64,000 nucleotides of DNA from JBDHWG01 sp046328505 (GCA_046328505.1 JAXLWL010000002.1:310001-374000), one strand, 5' to 3'; positions 1 to 9,516 are shown, counted from the first letter of the stretch. Notes: generated by a model not told the origin, from the sequence alone. Made by a program: numbers and translations.

Positions 1-1383
1 GAGCACGGCGTCAGGCGCGTCGTCAAGTCGAAGAGCATGGCGACCGAGGAAATCGAACTGAACCCCGCGCTCCAGGCGGCCGATATCTCCGTTGTCGAGA
101 CCGACCTGGGCGAGTACATCATCCAGCTTGCCGGCGTCACGCCCTCCCACATCATCGTGCCGGCGGTGCATCTCACCAAGGAAGGCATCGCCGACCTGTT
201 CACCGAGAAGCTGGGCATCGACGCACCGCCCGACCCCAAGGTGCTGACTCAAATCGCCCATGAACGGCTGCGCGAGGAATTCCTGAACGCCGATATGGGC
301 ATCTCCGGCGCGAACTTCATCGTTGCCGAGACCGGCACGATTGTCGTTGTTTCCAACGAGGGCAATGCCCGCATGTGCACGACCCTCCCGCCCCTTCACG
401 TGGCGGTCGTCGGCATCGACAAGGTCGTGCCGGACATGCAGAGCCTGGCTGTGCTGCTCAAGCTGCTCGCCCGCAGCGCGACCGGCCAGAAAATGTCGTG
501 CTACACGTCGTTCATCACAGGGCCGCGGCGCGAGGCCGACGAGGGTGGTCCGCAGGAGTTTCACCTTGTGCTCCTGGATAACGGGCGCACGCGGGTGCTC
601 CAGGATGAGGTGACGCGGGAGACAACGCTGTGCATTCGCTGCGGCGCGTGCCTCAACACGTGCCCCGTGTACAATAGCGTCGGCGGCCACGCCTATGGCT
701 GGGTCTACTCCGGCCCAATCGGCGCCATCCTCGCTCCGCAGCTCCTGGGCACGAAGGTCGCGAGTGATCTTCCCTTCGCCTCTTCACTGTGCGGCGCTTG
801 CGGCGAGATCTGCCCGGTCAAGATTCCTATTCCCCAGATTCTGCTTCGGCTCCGCCATCGCGTGATGGAGGGGGACGCCGTGGAACCGCCCGTGTCGCCT
901 TCCTCTGCTCGCGCCGCAGCCTCCGCCGGCGCGGCCGTTCTCGCCTCGCCTTTCCTCTATGGCGCAGCCGCGAGTATGGGGAACGTCGCCCAGGCTCCAC
1001 TCGTGCGCGGCGGGTGGATTCAGTCACTGCCACCGCCGCTGAATCGCTGGACGGACGTTCGTCCATTCCCGACGGTGCAGGGCGGCTTCCGCGCGTGGTG
1101 GCAGGAGCACACGCCCGAGCCGCCCGATCCGGCGCTGGCCGCGTCGACAGAAGAAGCGACCGTGAGCACCGAGCCTGTGGCCGAAAACATCGATGTGCAG
1201 ACAACGGAGATAGGAGTGGCAGCTATGACAGCCGATGAACCCAAGGCGCCTACGTCGCCGGATGAAGTCACGCCCGCGTCACCAGAGTCGTCCCGCCGAC
1301 AGAAGGCGGTCAAAGCCATCGTAATGGTTGCCGTCCTGGTCCTTATCACATACGCCGTTCGAGAGTGGAGGAAGCGATCGTGA
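1..1383 (+). CDS. lutB: LutB-like iron-sulfur protein with C-terminal membrane anchor (5' partial)
   Basis: LUD-domain protein with two 4Fe-4S clusters, the electron-transfer part of L-lactate oxidation systems. The reading frame is open to base 1 and the first codons (VVKSKSMATEEI) are a conserved LutB interior motif, so the N-terminus lies outside the window and the ATG at 37 is internal. The LUD domain fills roughly visible residues 1-190. Cluster motifs CIRCGACLNTCP (about residue 210) and CGACGEICP (about 264) follow. The usual short C-terminus is replaced by a Pro/Ala/Glu-rich linker of about 150 residues and a hydrophobic segment (AIVMVAVLVLITYAV) ending in REWRKRS, which looks like a single-pass anchor with a basic cytoplasmic end. 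It overlaps the next gene by 4 bases (GTGA). Family assignment is firm; the anchor is my reading of the sequence. Confidence 0.88.
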   Translation, partial: EHGVRRVVKSKSMATEEIELNPALQAADISVVETDLGEYIIQLAGVTPSHIIVPAVHLTKEGIADLFTEKLGIDAPPDPKVLTQIAHERLREEFLNADMGISGANFIVAETGTIVVVSNEGNARMCTTLPPLHVAVVGIDKVVPDMQSLAVLLKLLARSATGQKMSCYTSFITGPRREADEGGPQEFHLVLLDNGRTRVLQDEVTRETTLCIRCGACLNTCPVYNSVGGHAYGWVYSGPIGAILAPQLLGTKVASDLPFASSLCGACGEICPVKIPIPQILLRLRHRVMEGDAVEPPVSPSSARAAASAGAAVLASPFLYGAAASMGNVAQAPLVRGGWIQSLPPPLNRWTDVRPFPTVQGGFRAWWQEHTPEPPDPALAASTEEATVSTEPVAENIDVQTTEIGVAAMTADEPKAPTSPDEVTPASPESSRRQKAVKAIVMVAVLVLITYAVREWRKRS

Positions 1384-2042
1384 GCACGGCCAGGGACGAC
1401 ATTTTGGGCAAGGTCCGGGCAACCCTGGGGCGCACCGCTCCAAGCAGCGCGCCACCCTTGCCGCCGAACGTTTCGGCGACCGTACCAACCCGGCTCGCCG
1501 GAGACTCGGACGCTGACGTCGACGCGGTATTGAGCGAGCTAGCCAAGGTGGGCGCGACGCCGCAGCGCATTCGCCGCCCCGAGGACCTGCACGCAGCACT
1601 GGGCGCGCTCGTCGTCTCCGAGGCTGTCAAGAAGGCTGTCCTGTGGGACACCGACGAGATTCGCGCCCTGGGCATCGCCGACACCCTAGCCGGACTGGGT
1701 GTCGAGATCGTCCCGACGACGGCCGACAAATGGGCGCTGGCCGACTGCGACTTGGGAGTGACGGGCGTCGATCTGGCATTGCCTGAAACCGGCACCCTTG
1801 TGTTGCGTTCGTCTGCCGAGAAGCCGCGCGCCGTGTCTCTTTTGCCGCGCGTTCATCTCGCTCTGCTTCGCCCGTCCGCCCGCCGGCCCGACCTGCGCCA
1901 GGTGTTCGAGGAGCTTGACGGCGAGCGCTACTTCGTGTTCGTGACAGGCCCAAGCCGCACCGCCGATATCGAGCTGACGCTGACGATAGGCGTCCATGGG
2001 CCTGGCGCGCTGTATGTCTGGGCACTCGAGGAGAGTGTATGA
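1380..2042 (+). CDS. lutC: LutC-like LUD-domain protein
   Basis: LUD-domain protein of about 220 residues, partner of LutB in lactate utilisation. The C-terminal part carries the LutC-type pattern LPETGTLVLRSS followed by FVTGPSRTADIE. I chose the GTG at 1380 because GGAGG lies at 1367-1371 and the start overlaps the LutB stop as GTGA; an in-frame GTG at 1365 is possible but has no good ribosome site. The gene ends in an ATGA overlap with the next one, so translation of the operon is probably coupled. Function is inferred from family and context. Confidence 0.88.
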   Translation: MSTARDDILGKVRATLGRTAPSSAPPLPPNVSATVPTRLAGDSDADVDAVLSELAKVGATPQRIRRPEDLHAALGALVVSEAVKKAVLWDTDEIRALGIADTLAGLGVEIVPTTADKWALADCDLGVTGVDLALPETGTLVLRSSAEKPRAVSLLPRVHLALLRPSARRPDLRQVFEELDGERYFVFVTGPSRTADIELTLTIGVHGPGALYVWALEESV

Positions 2043-3334
2043 GCAGCACCTTTGCCCGACTCCAGACGGAGGACTACGCGGCGAAGCTCAATCAGTGCGT
2101 TCACTGCGGACTGTGCCTGCAAGCCTGCCCGACGTACGCCGTCTTCGGCACGGAGATGGACTCGCCGCGCGGGCGCATCGTTCTGATGCGCGCTGCCGCC
2201 GAGGGTCGCATTCCCGAAGACGAGATCGGCGGCGCGTTCGCCACACACATCACGCGCTGCCTCGCGTGCCGGTCGTGCGAGACGGCGTGTCCGTCCGGTG
2301 TGCAGTACGGCGCGCTGGTGGAGCAGGCGCGGATCGTCGTCGAGCAGAGCCGCCCACCGGGCGCTGCGGAGCGATTCGTTCGCTGGATGGGGCTGCGAGA
2401 GATGATGCCGCATGTCGGACGCCTCAAGCTGATGTCGGGCGTCATGCGCTTCTACGAGAGCAGCGGCGCCCAGAAGCTCGTGCGCGAGTCCGGGCTGCTG
2501 CCCGAACGCCTCACCGCGATGGAGAGCATTCTCCCGCCCCTGGCCGCCAACACGAACGACTACAGCCAGCCCGCGCCAGCGCTCGGAACGAAACATGGCC
2601 GCGTCGCCTTCTTCTACGGCTGCATCCAGGAAGCATTCCTCGGCCACGTCAACGCCGCTACCGTGCGCGTCTTGCAGCAGAACGGCTACGAGGTGGTCTT
2701 CCCGAGCGCCCAAACGTGCTGCGGCGCGGCCCAGGTGCACATCGGCGACGAGACGACGGCCCAGGACCTGGCCCGCCGCAATATCGACGCGTTTGCGGCG
2801 CTGGGTGTAGAGGCGATTATCACGAATGCGGGCGGGTGTGGCGCAGCGCTCAAAGAATACGCGCACATCCTGCGTGATGATCCTGTTTATGCCCAGAAAG
2901 CGAAGGACTTCGTCGCCAGGGTGCAAGATATCAGCGAGTTTCTGGCCGCGCATCTGAACACGCCGCCTACGGGCGAGGTGCGCGTGCGAGCGACGTATGC
3001 CGACTCGTGTCACCTGCGCCACGCCCAGAAGATTGTCAAACAGCCGCGCGACATCCTGCGCAGTATCCCGGGCCTTGACCTCGTCGAGCTGAGCCAGCCC
3101 GACCGCTGCTGCGGCAGCGCAGGGGTTTACAACATCGTCCAGCCGGAGATCGCCGACATGCTGCTGGAGATGAAGATGGCCGACGTGGCCGCGACAGGCG
3201 CCGAGGTGATTGTCACCACGAACACGGGCTGCCACATGCAGTACTATCTCGGTGTCCGTCGGTCGGGCCTGAACGCGCGCGTGATGCATCTGGTCGAGCT
3301 GCTGGACCTGTCATACCAGAACGCCCGCGCATAA
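2039..3334 (+). CDS. glcF: Glycolate/lactate oxidase iron-sulfur subunit (GlcF/LutA type)
   Basis: Fe-S subunit of about 431 residues. Two ferredoxin motifs sit in the N-terminal part (CVHCGLCLQACP near residue 20 and CLACRSCETACP near 77). Two cysteine-rich CCG domains follow, with CCGAAQ near residue 225 and CCGSAG near 358. This order matches GlcF. The protein would pass electrons from the FAD subunit encoded next door to the respiratory chain. The ATG overlaps the lutC stop (ATGA) and the next gene starts 9 bases after the stop. Membership of the operon is clear; whether the substrate is glycolate, D-lactate or another 2-hydroxy acid is not shown by the sequence. Confidence 0.9.
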   Translation: MSSTFARLQTEDYAAKLNQCVHCGLCLQACPTYAVFGTEMDSPRGRIVLMRAAAEGRIPEDEIGGAFATHITRCLACRSCETACPSGVQYGALVEQARIVVEQSRPPGAAERFVRWMGLREMMPHVGRLKLMSGVMRFYESSGAQKLVRESGLLPERLTAMESILPPLAANTNDYSQPAPALGTKHGRVAFFYGCIQEAFLGHVNAATVRVLQQNGYEVVFPSAQTCCGAAQVHIGDETTAQDLARRNIDAFAALGVEAIITNAGGCGAALKEYAHILRDDPVYAQKAKDFVARVQDISEFLAAHLNTPPTGEVRVRATYADSCHLRHAQKIVKQPRDILRSIPGLDLVELSQPDRCCGSAGVYNIVQPEIADMLLEMKMADVAATGAEVIVTTNTGCHMQYYLGVRRSGLNARVMHLVELLDLSYQNARA

Positions 3335-3343
3335 GGAGGCCGG

Positions 3344-5947
3344 ATGGCCGTGGAAAAGAATCGTCTGCGTTCCCTCGCGAGCGTCGTCTCCGCCGATCAG
3401 CTTGTCACAAACCGGGTGCAACTCTTCACCTATGAAGGCGACGCTAGCCTCGACCATGCTTCTCCCGACGCGGTCGTGTTCCCGCGCACTGTGGAGGAGG
3501 TCGTCCGCATTGTGCGCTGGGCCAGTTCTAATGCCGTTCCCCTGGTCGCGCGAGGCGCGGGAACCGGCCTGTCCGGCGGCGCCGTGCCGGAGCGCGGCGG
3601 CCTGATCGTGGAATTCTCCCGCATGGGCGCAGTGCGCGAGCTGGACGAGGTTGGGCGGAGCGCGGTCGTCGAGCCTGGGCTGGTGAACCTGACCCTTGAC
3701 ACCCTCGCCAGAACGAAGGGTTGGTACTACCCGCCTGACCCGGCCAGCGGCCGCTCCTCGACACTGGGCGGCAACCTGGCCGAGAACGCGGGCGGCCCCC
3801 ATTGCTTCAAGTATGGCGTCACGGCAAACTATGTCACCGGCCTTGAGGTCGTCATGGCCGACGGCCGCGTGCTCCACTTCGGCGGCCGCGCCCTGGACTA
3901 TCCCGAGTACGATCTTCTTGGGCTCATGACCGGCAGCGAAGGGACGTTGGGCGTCATCACCTCCGCCAGCGTGCGCCTCTTGCGCAACCCGCCCGCAATC
4001 AAGACGATGATGGCGGCGTTCGACTCGGTAGAGACGGCGGGCGAGGCGGTGTCGGCCATTATCGCTCGCGGGCTTGTCCCGGCGACGATGGAGATGATGG
4101 ACCAGCGCATGATGCGCATCATCGAGGACTTCGTGCACCCCGGCCTGCCGGTGGACGCGGGCGCGGCGCTGATCATCGAAACCGACGGTTACCCCGAGAG
4201 CGTAAAGCCGCAGCTCGACGAAATTATCGAAATCCTGACGGCACACGATGCGTTCCAACTCCACGTGGCGCAGACCGCCGCCGAGCGCGACCGTCTATGG
4301 TATGGGCGCAAGAGCGCTGCCGGCGCGATGGCCCGCATGGCGCCGGCCTTTTTCCTGGTCGATGGAACGGTACCCCGCAGCAACCTGGCCGAGACGCTGG
4401 CCGGTGTGAATCGTATCTGCGATGACGCGGACTTGCGCGTGTCCTACGTGTTCCACGCCGGCGATGGCAACCTACATCCGTTCATCCTCATCCCGGACCC
4501 GCGGGACAAGGCTTTCATAGGCCGCGTGATGGACGCCGGCCGCGAGATTCTGGCGCTGTGCTGCAGCTTCGACGGCAGCATCACCGGCGAGCATGGCGTC
4601 GGCATCGAGAAGCGCGAGTTCATGCCGCTGATGTACAGCCGCGACGAGCTGGACATCATGCGCGATATCAAGGACGTGTTCGACCCGGCCGGGCTGCTCA
4701 ATCCGGGCAAGATTTTCCCGACTCACCTGCCGGCCCCAACACCGCGCGCACCTGTCACGCTTCCGCCGCTGGGCGAGTCATTCGCTCCTTCGAGCGCCGC
4801 CGAAGCGGCGGAAGCGCTGCGGGTGTGGGCGGAAGGTGGACGGCGCGTGCGCATCCGGGGCGGCGGCACCAAGTCGTCCGTGCTGGCGGCGACGGATGTG
4901 ACGCTGTCAACCGAGAATCTTCGCGGCGTGAAGCACTACGCCCTGGCCGACCTGTTCGTGACCGTCGGCGCCGGCACGCCGCTAGCCGAGCTACAGGCAG
5001 TGCTCGCTAAAGATGGGATGTGGGTGCCGCTCGCATCGCCCTGGCTGAATTCCACAGTGGGCGGAATTCTCGCGACCGCCTTCAACGCGCCCCAGCGCAT
5101 GCGCTACGGCGGTGCGCGGGACTTGATGCTGGCGGCGACGGTGGCGCTGCCGGATGGCCGCGTGATTCGGGCCGGGCGCCCGGTCGTGAAGAATGTAGCC
5201 GGCTATGATTTGCCGAAACTATTCGTCGGATCCCACGGAACGTTGGGGCTGTTGACGGACGTAACGTTCAAGCTCGCGCCGCTCCCCCGCGCTCGCGCGA
5301 CGCTGGCTATTCCCGTCGCGGATGCGGCCCAGGGGATGGCGTCGGGGCAGGCTCTGTTGCGCGTCTGCCTGGTTGCATCGTCGCTCTTGCTCGTCAGCCG
5401 AAGCGCGCCCGAGGCCCTGGCCAGTCTGCCGCCTTCGCTGAGCGATGCTCGGCAGTTCCTCGTATACACGGCTGAAGGTGAGAGGGAGGACGTTGCCGCC
5501 GAGCTGGCGCAGGTCGATGCAGTTCTGCGGAGTTTCGGTCTGAGCGCGTCCGAGGTCGGCGATGTGTCAGGCACGGAGCTATGGGGCGCGTGGCTCCGCG
5601 GCGCCGGGCCGCTCGACACTGTGATGCGCCTCGGCATTCCGCCGAAGGATCTGCCCGCTGCTCTCGCCAGACTTGACAGAACGTTGGCGGGCGGCGCGTT
5701 CGTTGCCGACATCGCCAACGGCCAGGTCTACACTCGCGGAGTCCCGGACACCGCGGGATTGCGGAGCGCAGCACAGGCGCTCGGCGGCTACGGAGTCGTC
5801 GTGGCCGCGCCAGGCGGCGTTGCGGCTGACATGTGGGGGCATACGCCCGAGGGCCTCGACCTGATGCGGGGGTTGAAGGCGCGCTGGGATCCGCGCGGGG
5901 CTCTCAACCCCGGCGCGTTCCTGCCTGCGCTCGACCTTCTGGCGTGA
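3344..5947 (+). CDS. Fused GlcD-GlcE-like FAD-linked 2-hydroxyacid oxidase
   Basis: An 867-residue fusion of two FAD_binding_4-type flavoprotein modules that are separate subunits in E. coli glycolate oxidase. The N-terminal half (about 1-465) is a full GlcD: ARGAGTGLSGGAVPERGG, GGNLAENAGG, GSEGTLGVIT, HAGDGNLHP, GSITGEHGVGIEK and the ending PAGLLNPGKIF. The second half (about 475-867) is GlcE-like: RIRGGGTKS, PWLNSTVGGILAT, AGYDLPKLFVGSHGTLG and WDPRGALNPGAFLP. AAGGAGG lies just upstream of the ATG. It would oxidise a 2-hydroxy acid to the keto acid and pass electrons to GlcF. The last 44 bases overlap the convergent iolG gene. Confidence 0.9.
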   Translation: MAVEKNRLRSLASVVSADQLVTNRVQLFTYEGDASLDHASPDAVVFPRTVEEVVRIVRWASSNAVPLVARGAGTGLSGGAVPERGGLIVEFSRMGAVRELDEVGRSAVVEPGLVNLTLDTLARTKGWYYPPDPASGRSSTLGGNLAENAGGPHCFKYGVTANYVTGLEVVMADGRVLHFGGRALDYPEYDLLGLMTGSEGTLGVITSASVRLLRNPPAIKTMMAAFDSVETAGEAVSAIIARGLVPATMEMMDQRMMRIIEDFVHPGLPVDAGAALIIETDGYPESVKPQLDEIIEILTAHDAFQLHVAQTAAERDRLWYGRKSAAGAMARMAPAFFLVDGTVPRSNLAETLAGVNRICDDADLRVSYVFHAGDGNLHPFILIPDPRDKAFIGRVMDAGREILALCCSFDGSITGEHGVGIEKREFMPLMYSRDELDIMRDIKDVFDPAGLLNPGKIFPTHLPAPTPRAPVTLPPLGESFAPSSAAEAAEALRVWAEGGRRVRIRGGGTKSSVLAATDVTLSTENLRGVKHYALADLFVTVGAGTPLAELQAVLAKDGMWVPLASPWLNSTVGGILATAFNAPQRMRYGGARDLMLAATVALPDGRVIRAGRPVVKNVAGYDLPKLFVGSHGTLGLLTDVTFKLAPLPRARATLAIPVADAAQGMASGQALLRVCLVASSLLLVSRSAPEALASLPPSLSDARQFLVYTAEGEREDVAAELAQVDAVLRSFGLSASEVGDVSGTELWGAWLRGAGPLDTVMRLGIPPKDLPAALARLDRTLAGGAFVADIANGQVYTRGVPDTAGLRSAAQALGGYGVVVAAPGGVAADMWGHTPEGLDLMRGLKARWDPRGALNPGAFLPALDLLA

Positions 5948-6965
5948 GGCTTACCTCGCTAATCTTCACCGGGCGGTTCTCGTCCACCGACCGCCGCGCG
6001 GCCAGGCCCATAACGACCGGCGCGCGGCCGTCGGCGCCGGTGACCGGCGTCGGCTTGTCGTGGAGAACCGCGTCCACGAACTCGGCCATCTCCTTGGCAA
6101 AACTCTCGGCGTAGCGTTCCAGGAAGAAATAGAGCGGCAGGTCGCGGTGGACGCTGTGGGCATCGCTGAGGACGGCGGCGTTGGGGAAGTTGTTGTCCGT
6201 GCTAATCTTGCCGCCGGTGCCGAACGCTTCGACGCGCTGGTCGTAACCGTAGACGGCCTGCCGACTGTTGTCGATGGTCGCCACGACACCGTTCTCGAAC
6301 TTGAGCACCACGAACACCGTGTCGAGGTCGCCCGCCTCTCCAATCGCCGGATCGACGCGCACGCTGCCCGTCGCGTACACTTCGTCTACCTCGGCGCCGA
6401 CGAGATAGCGCGCCATGTCGAAGTCGTGGATCGTCATGTCAAGGAAGATACCCCCGGATACCTTGACATACTCGATCGGGGGCGGCGCGGGGTCGCGGCT
6501 GATGATGTGAACAAACGCCGGTACGCCAATTTCGCCGGTTTCAATCGCCTGGCGCACGCGGCGGTAGTTGGTGTCGAATCGGCGGTTAAAGCCAATTTGT
6601 AGCTTCACCCCGGCTTTCTCGGCGGCATCCAGGGCGCGGTCGATGCTCGGGAGCGTCTTGGCGATGGGCTTCTCGCAGAAGATGTGCTTCCCGGCGCGCG
6701 CGGCGTCCACGATGATGTCGGCGTGGGTGTCGGTGCTGGAGCAGATGAGCACCGCGTCCAGGTCGGGCATCTCCAGCATCTCTTGATAGTGCTGGAATAC
6801 GCGCGGGATGCGGAACTGATCGGCGACCAGCCGCGCCGCCTCTACGACCTCATCGGCGATGGCGGCGATGCGAGCGGTCGGTATGGTGTACGCCAGGCTC
6901 CGGGCGTGCACCCGCCCGATACGGCCGGCGCCGACAATGCCGACGTTGAGCATGTCTGTGGTCAT
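5904..6965 (-). CDS. iolG: Inositol 2-dehydrogenase (Gfo/Idh/MocA family)
   Basis: NAD(P)-dependent dehydrogenase of 353 residues. The N-terminal Rossmann motif is GIVGAGRIGRVHA, the family EKP motif appears in IFCEKPIAKTL, and the catalytic D-x-x-x-H appears in DMTIHDFDMARYL. In an iol cluster this enzyme oxidises myo-inositol to scyllo-inosose. The start at 6965 has GGAG seven bases upstream. It is the last gene of the cluster and follows iolE by 15 bases. Its C-terminal codons overlap the convergent flavoprotein gene by 44 bases. A second family member lies at 13952-14974, so which one takes which inositol isomer cannot be told from sequence. Confidence 0.87.
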   Translation of the reverse strand: MTTDMLNVGIVGAGRIGRVHARSLAYTIPTARIAAIADEVVEAARLVADQFRIPRVFQHYQEMLEMPDLDAVLICSSTDTHADIIVDAARAGKHIFCEKPIAKTLPSIDRALDAAEKAGVKLQIGFNRRFDTNYRRVRQAIETGEIGVPAFVHIISRDPAPPPIEYVKVSGGIFLDMTIHDFDMARYLVGAEVDEVYATGSVRVDPAIGEAGDLDTVFVVLKFENGVVATIDNSRQAVYGYDQRVEAFGTGGKISTDNNFPNAAVLSDAHSVHRDLPLYFFLERYAESFAKEMAEFVDAVLHDKPTPVTGADGRAPVVMGLAARRSVDENRPVKISEVSLTPEGRAQAGTRRG

Positions 6966-6980
6966 GGGCTGGCTCCGATG

Positions 6981-7919
6981 CTAAAGGCCGATGGACTGGA
7001 GATAGGCGCGGTTCCGCTGGGCGCTTTCCTTTGGCGTCCCCATGCCCGGCAACACATCCTGCTCGACCGTGATCCAGCCGCTGTACTTCTCGTGGCGCAG
7101 AGTCGCGGTGACGGCGGGAAAGTCCACACAGCCCTTGCCAAGCTCGCAGAAGATGCCGTGGCGCACGGCCTCGAAGTAGTCCCAGCCTTGAGCGCGTGCC
7201 TCGGCGGCGACGTTCGGGTCACAGTCCTTGAAGTGGACGAGCCAGACCCGGTCCTTCACCCGGTTGAGCCCGTCGAGGACCAAATTGCAGCCATCCGGTC
7301 CCGCGCCATAGGCGAAGTGGCCGGTGTCGAACACGAGACCAACGAGCTCGGGGTCTGTCAGAGCCAGCAGCCTGTCAATCTCCGCGGGTGTCTCGACGAA
7401 GCCGCCGCAGTGGTGGTGGAACACCGTGCGCAGCCCTGTCTCTACCTTAATCGCGCGGGCGACACGGTTGACGCCGTCGGAAAACACGCGCCACTCATCG
7501 TCGCCCATTCCCATCTCCGGCGTGATGCGGCCCGCGTTCCTGGTACGGACACTATCCGTGCCGTTGTCGTCGGCCAGGACAACCATCGGGAAACGGTCAC
7601 CGCCGGCCGGCGGTGTCGCCCTGGCCAGGAGGCGCGCGACACGCAAGGCGTAGGACTCGCCCTCAGCGTGAGTCTTGCGGTATTTGAAAGTCATGGGGAC
7701 AAAGGCGCTGACCATTGAGAGCTGGCGCGTCGCCAGCGTATCGTGCAGGAGGTCCGGCGCAGTGGGCATGAAGCCCCAATCTCCCAGGTCTGTGCCCTCG
7801 TAGCCCGTTGCCTTTAGCTCGTCGAGCATCTGCTCGTGGCTGATGCGTTTCCCGTCCAGCCCATCGAACTCCAGTGTGCCCCACGAGCAGGGTGCATTGC
7901 CGATCCGAATCGTTTTCAT
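6981..7919 (-). CDS. iolE: Inosose dehydratase-like TIM-barrel protein
   Basis: Sugar phosphate isomerase/epimerase-fold protein of 312 residues. IolE dehydrates scyllo-inosose to the diketone that IolD hydrolyses. Features seen are the N-terminal GNAPCSWGTLEF, a central VFHHHCGGFVETP, DTGHFAYG and WLVHFKD strands carrying likely metal ligands, and the C-terminal SGWITVEQDVLPG. The position between iolA and iolG supports IolE over other members of this broad fold family. The ATG at 7919 is preceded by GGGGA. Confidence 0.85.
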   Translation of the reverse strand: MKTIRIGNAPCSWGTLEFDGLDGKRISHEQMLDELKATGYEGTDLGDWGFMPTAPDLLHDTLATRQLSMVSAFVPMTFKYRKTHAEGESYALRVARLLARATPPAGGDRFPMVVLADDNGTDSVRTRNAGRITPEMGMGDDEWRVFSDGVNRVARAIKVETGLRTVFHHHCGGFVETPAEIDRLLALTDPELVGLVFDTGHFAYGAGPDGCNLVLDGLNRVKDRVWLVHFKDCDPNVAAEARAQGWDYFEAVRHGIFCELGKGCVDFPAVTATLRHEKYSGWITVEQDVLPGMGTPKESAQRNRAYLQSIGL

Positions 7920-7929
7920 GTAAGTTCCC

Positions 7930-9408
7930 CTAGAATGTCCTGCTCCACTCCCGCGGCCACCGCTCGATCACGACCTTTGTCTGAGTATAGAACTCGATGG
8001 CGTGACGACCTTGTGCGTGCAGGTCTCCGAAAAAGCTGTCCTTCCAGCCACTGAAGGGGAAGAACGCCATAGGTGCTGCTACCCCGACATTGATGCCCAC
8101 GTTGCCGGCATCCACCTCGTAGCGGAACTGGCGGGCCGCCGCCCCGCTGCTCGTGAACAGACACGCCATGTTCCCATAGCGGCCGCTGTTGATGAGCCGA
8201 ATGGCGTTGTCCACCGTCTCGACGTGGATCATGCTCAAGACAGGTCCGAAGATCTCGGTCTGAGCGATCTCGCCCTTCGGATTGACGTCCTGTAGGACCG
8301 TGGGGAAGACGAAGTGGCCATCCTCGTGGCCGCTCACGCTCTTCCCTCGGCCATCCACAAGGACTTGCGCGCCCTCCTGCTGCCCGACGCCAATCAGCCG
8401 CTCGATACGGGCTTTGCTGTCCGACGTGATGACCGGCCCCATCTGGACACCCTCATCCAGCCCATAGCCTACCTTGCGACTGCTTGCCGCCTCAGCGATG
8501 GCCTCGCCAAAACTTCGACGCGCATCGCCGACTGTCACGGCGACAGACGCGGCGAGACAGCGCTGACCAGCGCAGCCGAAGGCGCTATCGGCCATGATGC
8601 GAGTGGTCATGTCGATGTCGGCATCAGGCAGGATGACCACGGGGTTCTTGGCCCCGCCCTGACACTGCGCGCGCTTGCCGTGCGCTGTGGCCTCACTGTA
8701 GACGTAGTGGGCAACGGGGGATGAGCCGACGAACGAGACGGCGCGGATGGTGGGGTGCTGGAGGATCGCGTCCACCGTCTCCTTCCCGCCATGAACGAGC
8801 TGAGCGACGCCCTTGGGCAGGCCCGTCTCGTGGAGGAGCTCGAACATCCGGGTACTCGTGAGAGGTACCTTCTCGCTGGGCTTGAGGATCATGCAGTTGC
8901 CGCATGCTATGGCGTATGGGAGGAACCAGAGCGGAATCATGCCAGGGAAGTTGAATGGGGTGATGGCGGCGACGACGCCGACGGGCTGGCGGATCATCAG
9001 TTCGTCTATGCCGCTGGCGATGTCCTCGCTAAGGTAGCCCTGGATGAGACTGGGGGTGCCGCAAGCCACCTCGACGTTCTCGATCCCGCGACGCAGCTCG
9101 CCGACGGACTCGGCGAAGGTCTTGCCGCACTCATCGGTGATGACTCGCGCGATCTCTTCGATATGCTGCTCGAGCAATTGCTTGAACTTGAACAGGTATT
9201 GGACGCGCTCGGTGACCGGGGTCCGACGCCACTCTTGGAGGGCGGCAGCGGCGTAGCGCGCGGCCTCGTCCACATCGGCGCCGGGCGCGAGGGGAACCTC
9301 GGCGATGGCCTGGCCGGTGGCCGGATTGGTGACCGGGAGATAGGCCGAGGCGCCGCTCTGCCACCACTCCCCATTGATGTAATTGCGGAGTTGCTCTCGA
9401 GCGTCCAT
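7930..9408 (-). CDS. iolA: CoA-acylating methylmalonate-semialdehyde dehydrogenase
   Basis: Aldehyde dehydrogenase of 492 residues, the usual length for MmsA/IolA. It converts malonate semialdehyde (from inositol) or methylmalonate semialdehyde (from valine) to acetyl-CoA or propionyl-CoA. The N-terminus reads YINGEWWQSG, the cofactor region has TPFNFPGMIPLWFLPYA, and the catalytic Cys is in FGCAGQRCLAA. The C-terminal FPFSGWKDSFFGDLHAQG is typical of this subfamily. I chose the ATG at 9408 because AAGGAGG precedes it; the frame runs upstream to 9516 without family similarity. A promoter-like pair lies at 9488-9516. Confidence 0.93.
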   Translation of the reverse strand: MDAREQLRNYINGEWWQSGASAYLPVTNPATGQAIAEVPLAPGADVDEAARYAAAALQEWRRTPVTERVQYLFKFKQLLEQHIEEIARVITDECGKTFAESVGELRRGIENVEVACGTPSLIQGYLSEDIASGIDELMIRQPVGVVAAITPFNFPGMIPLWFLPYAIACGNCMILKPSEKVPLTSTRMFELLHETGLPKGVAQLVHGGKETVDAILQHPTIRAVSFVGSSPVAHYVYSEATAHGKRAQCQGGAKNPVVILPDADIDMTTRIMADSAFGCAGQRCLAASVAVTVGDARRSFGEAIAEAASSRKVGYGLDEGVQMGPVITSDSKARIERLIGVGQQEGAQVLVDGRGKSVSGHEDGHFVFPTVLQDVNPKGEIAQTEIFGPVLSMIHVETVDNAIRLINSGRYGNMACLFTSSGAAARQFRYEVDAGNVGINVGVAAPMAFFPFSGWKDSFFGDLHAQGRHAIEFYTQTKVVIERWPREWSRTF

Positions 9409-9487
9409 GCTCGATCCTCCTTGATGTGTCTGCGACAAACGAAATACTGGCCGGGCTATTCGGTAAGCCCAAAGAAGAGCGAACCTA

Positions 9488-9516
9488 ATGATAGCCTGCC
9501 CCCATGGTGCTTGCAA
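9488..9516 (-). promoter_or_regulatory. Predicted sigma70-type promoter of iolA
   Basis: On the minus strand TTGCAA and TATCAT are separated by 17 bases. The start of transcription would fall near 9481, giving a leader of about 70 bases before the iolA ribosome site. This suggests iolA-iolE-iolG can be transcribed apart from iolD. Prediction from sequence only. Confidence 0.5.

Noticed and set aside
1928..3289. A 453-codon minus-strand frame
   Set aside because: It lies opposite the glcF gene, whose cysteine motifs are unmistakable; the minus frame has no recognisable domain.
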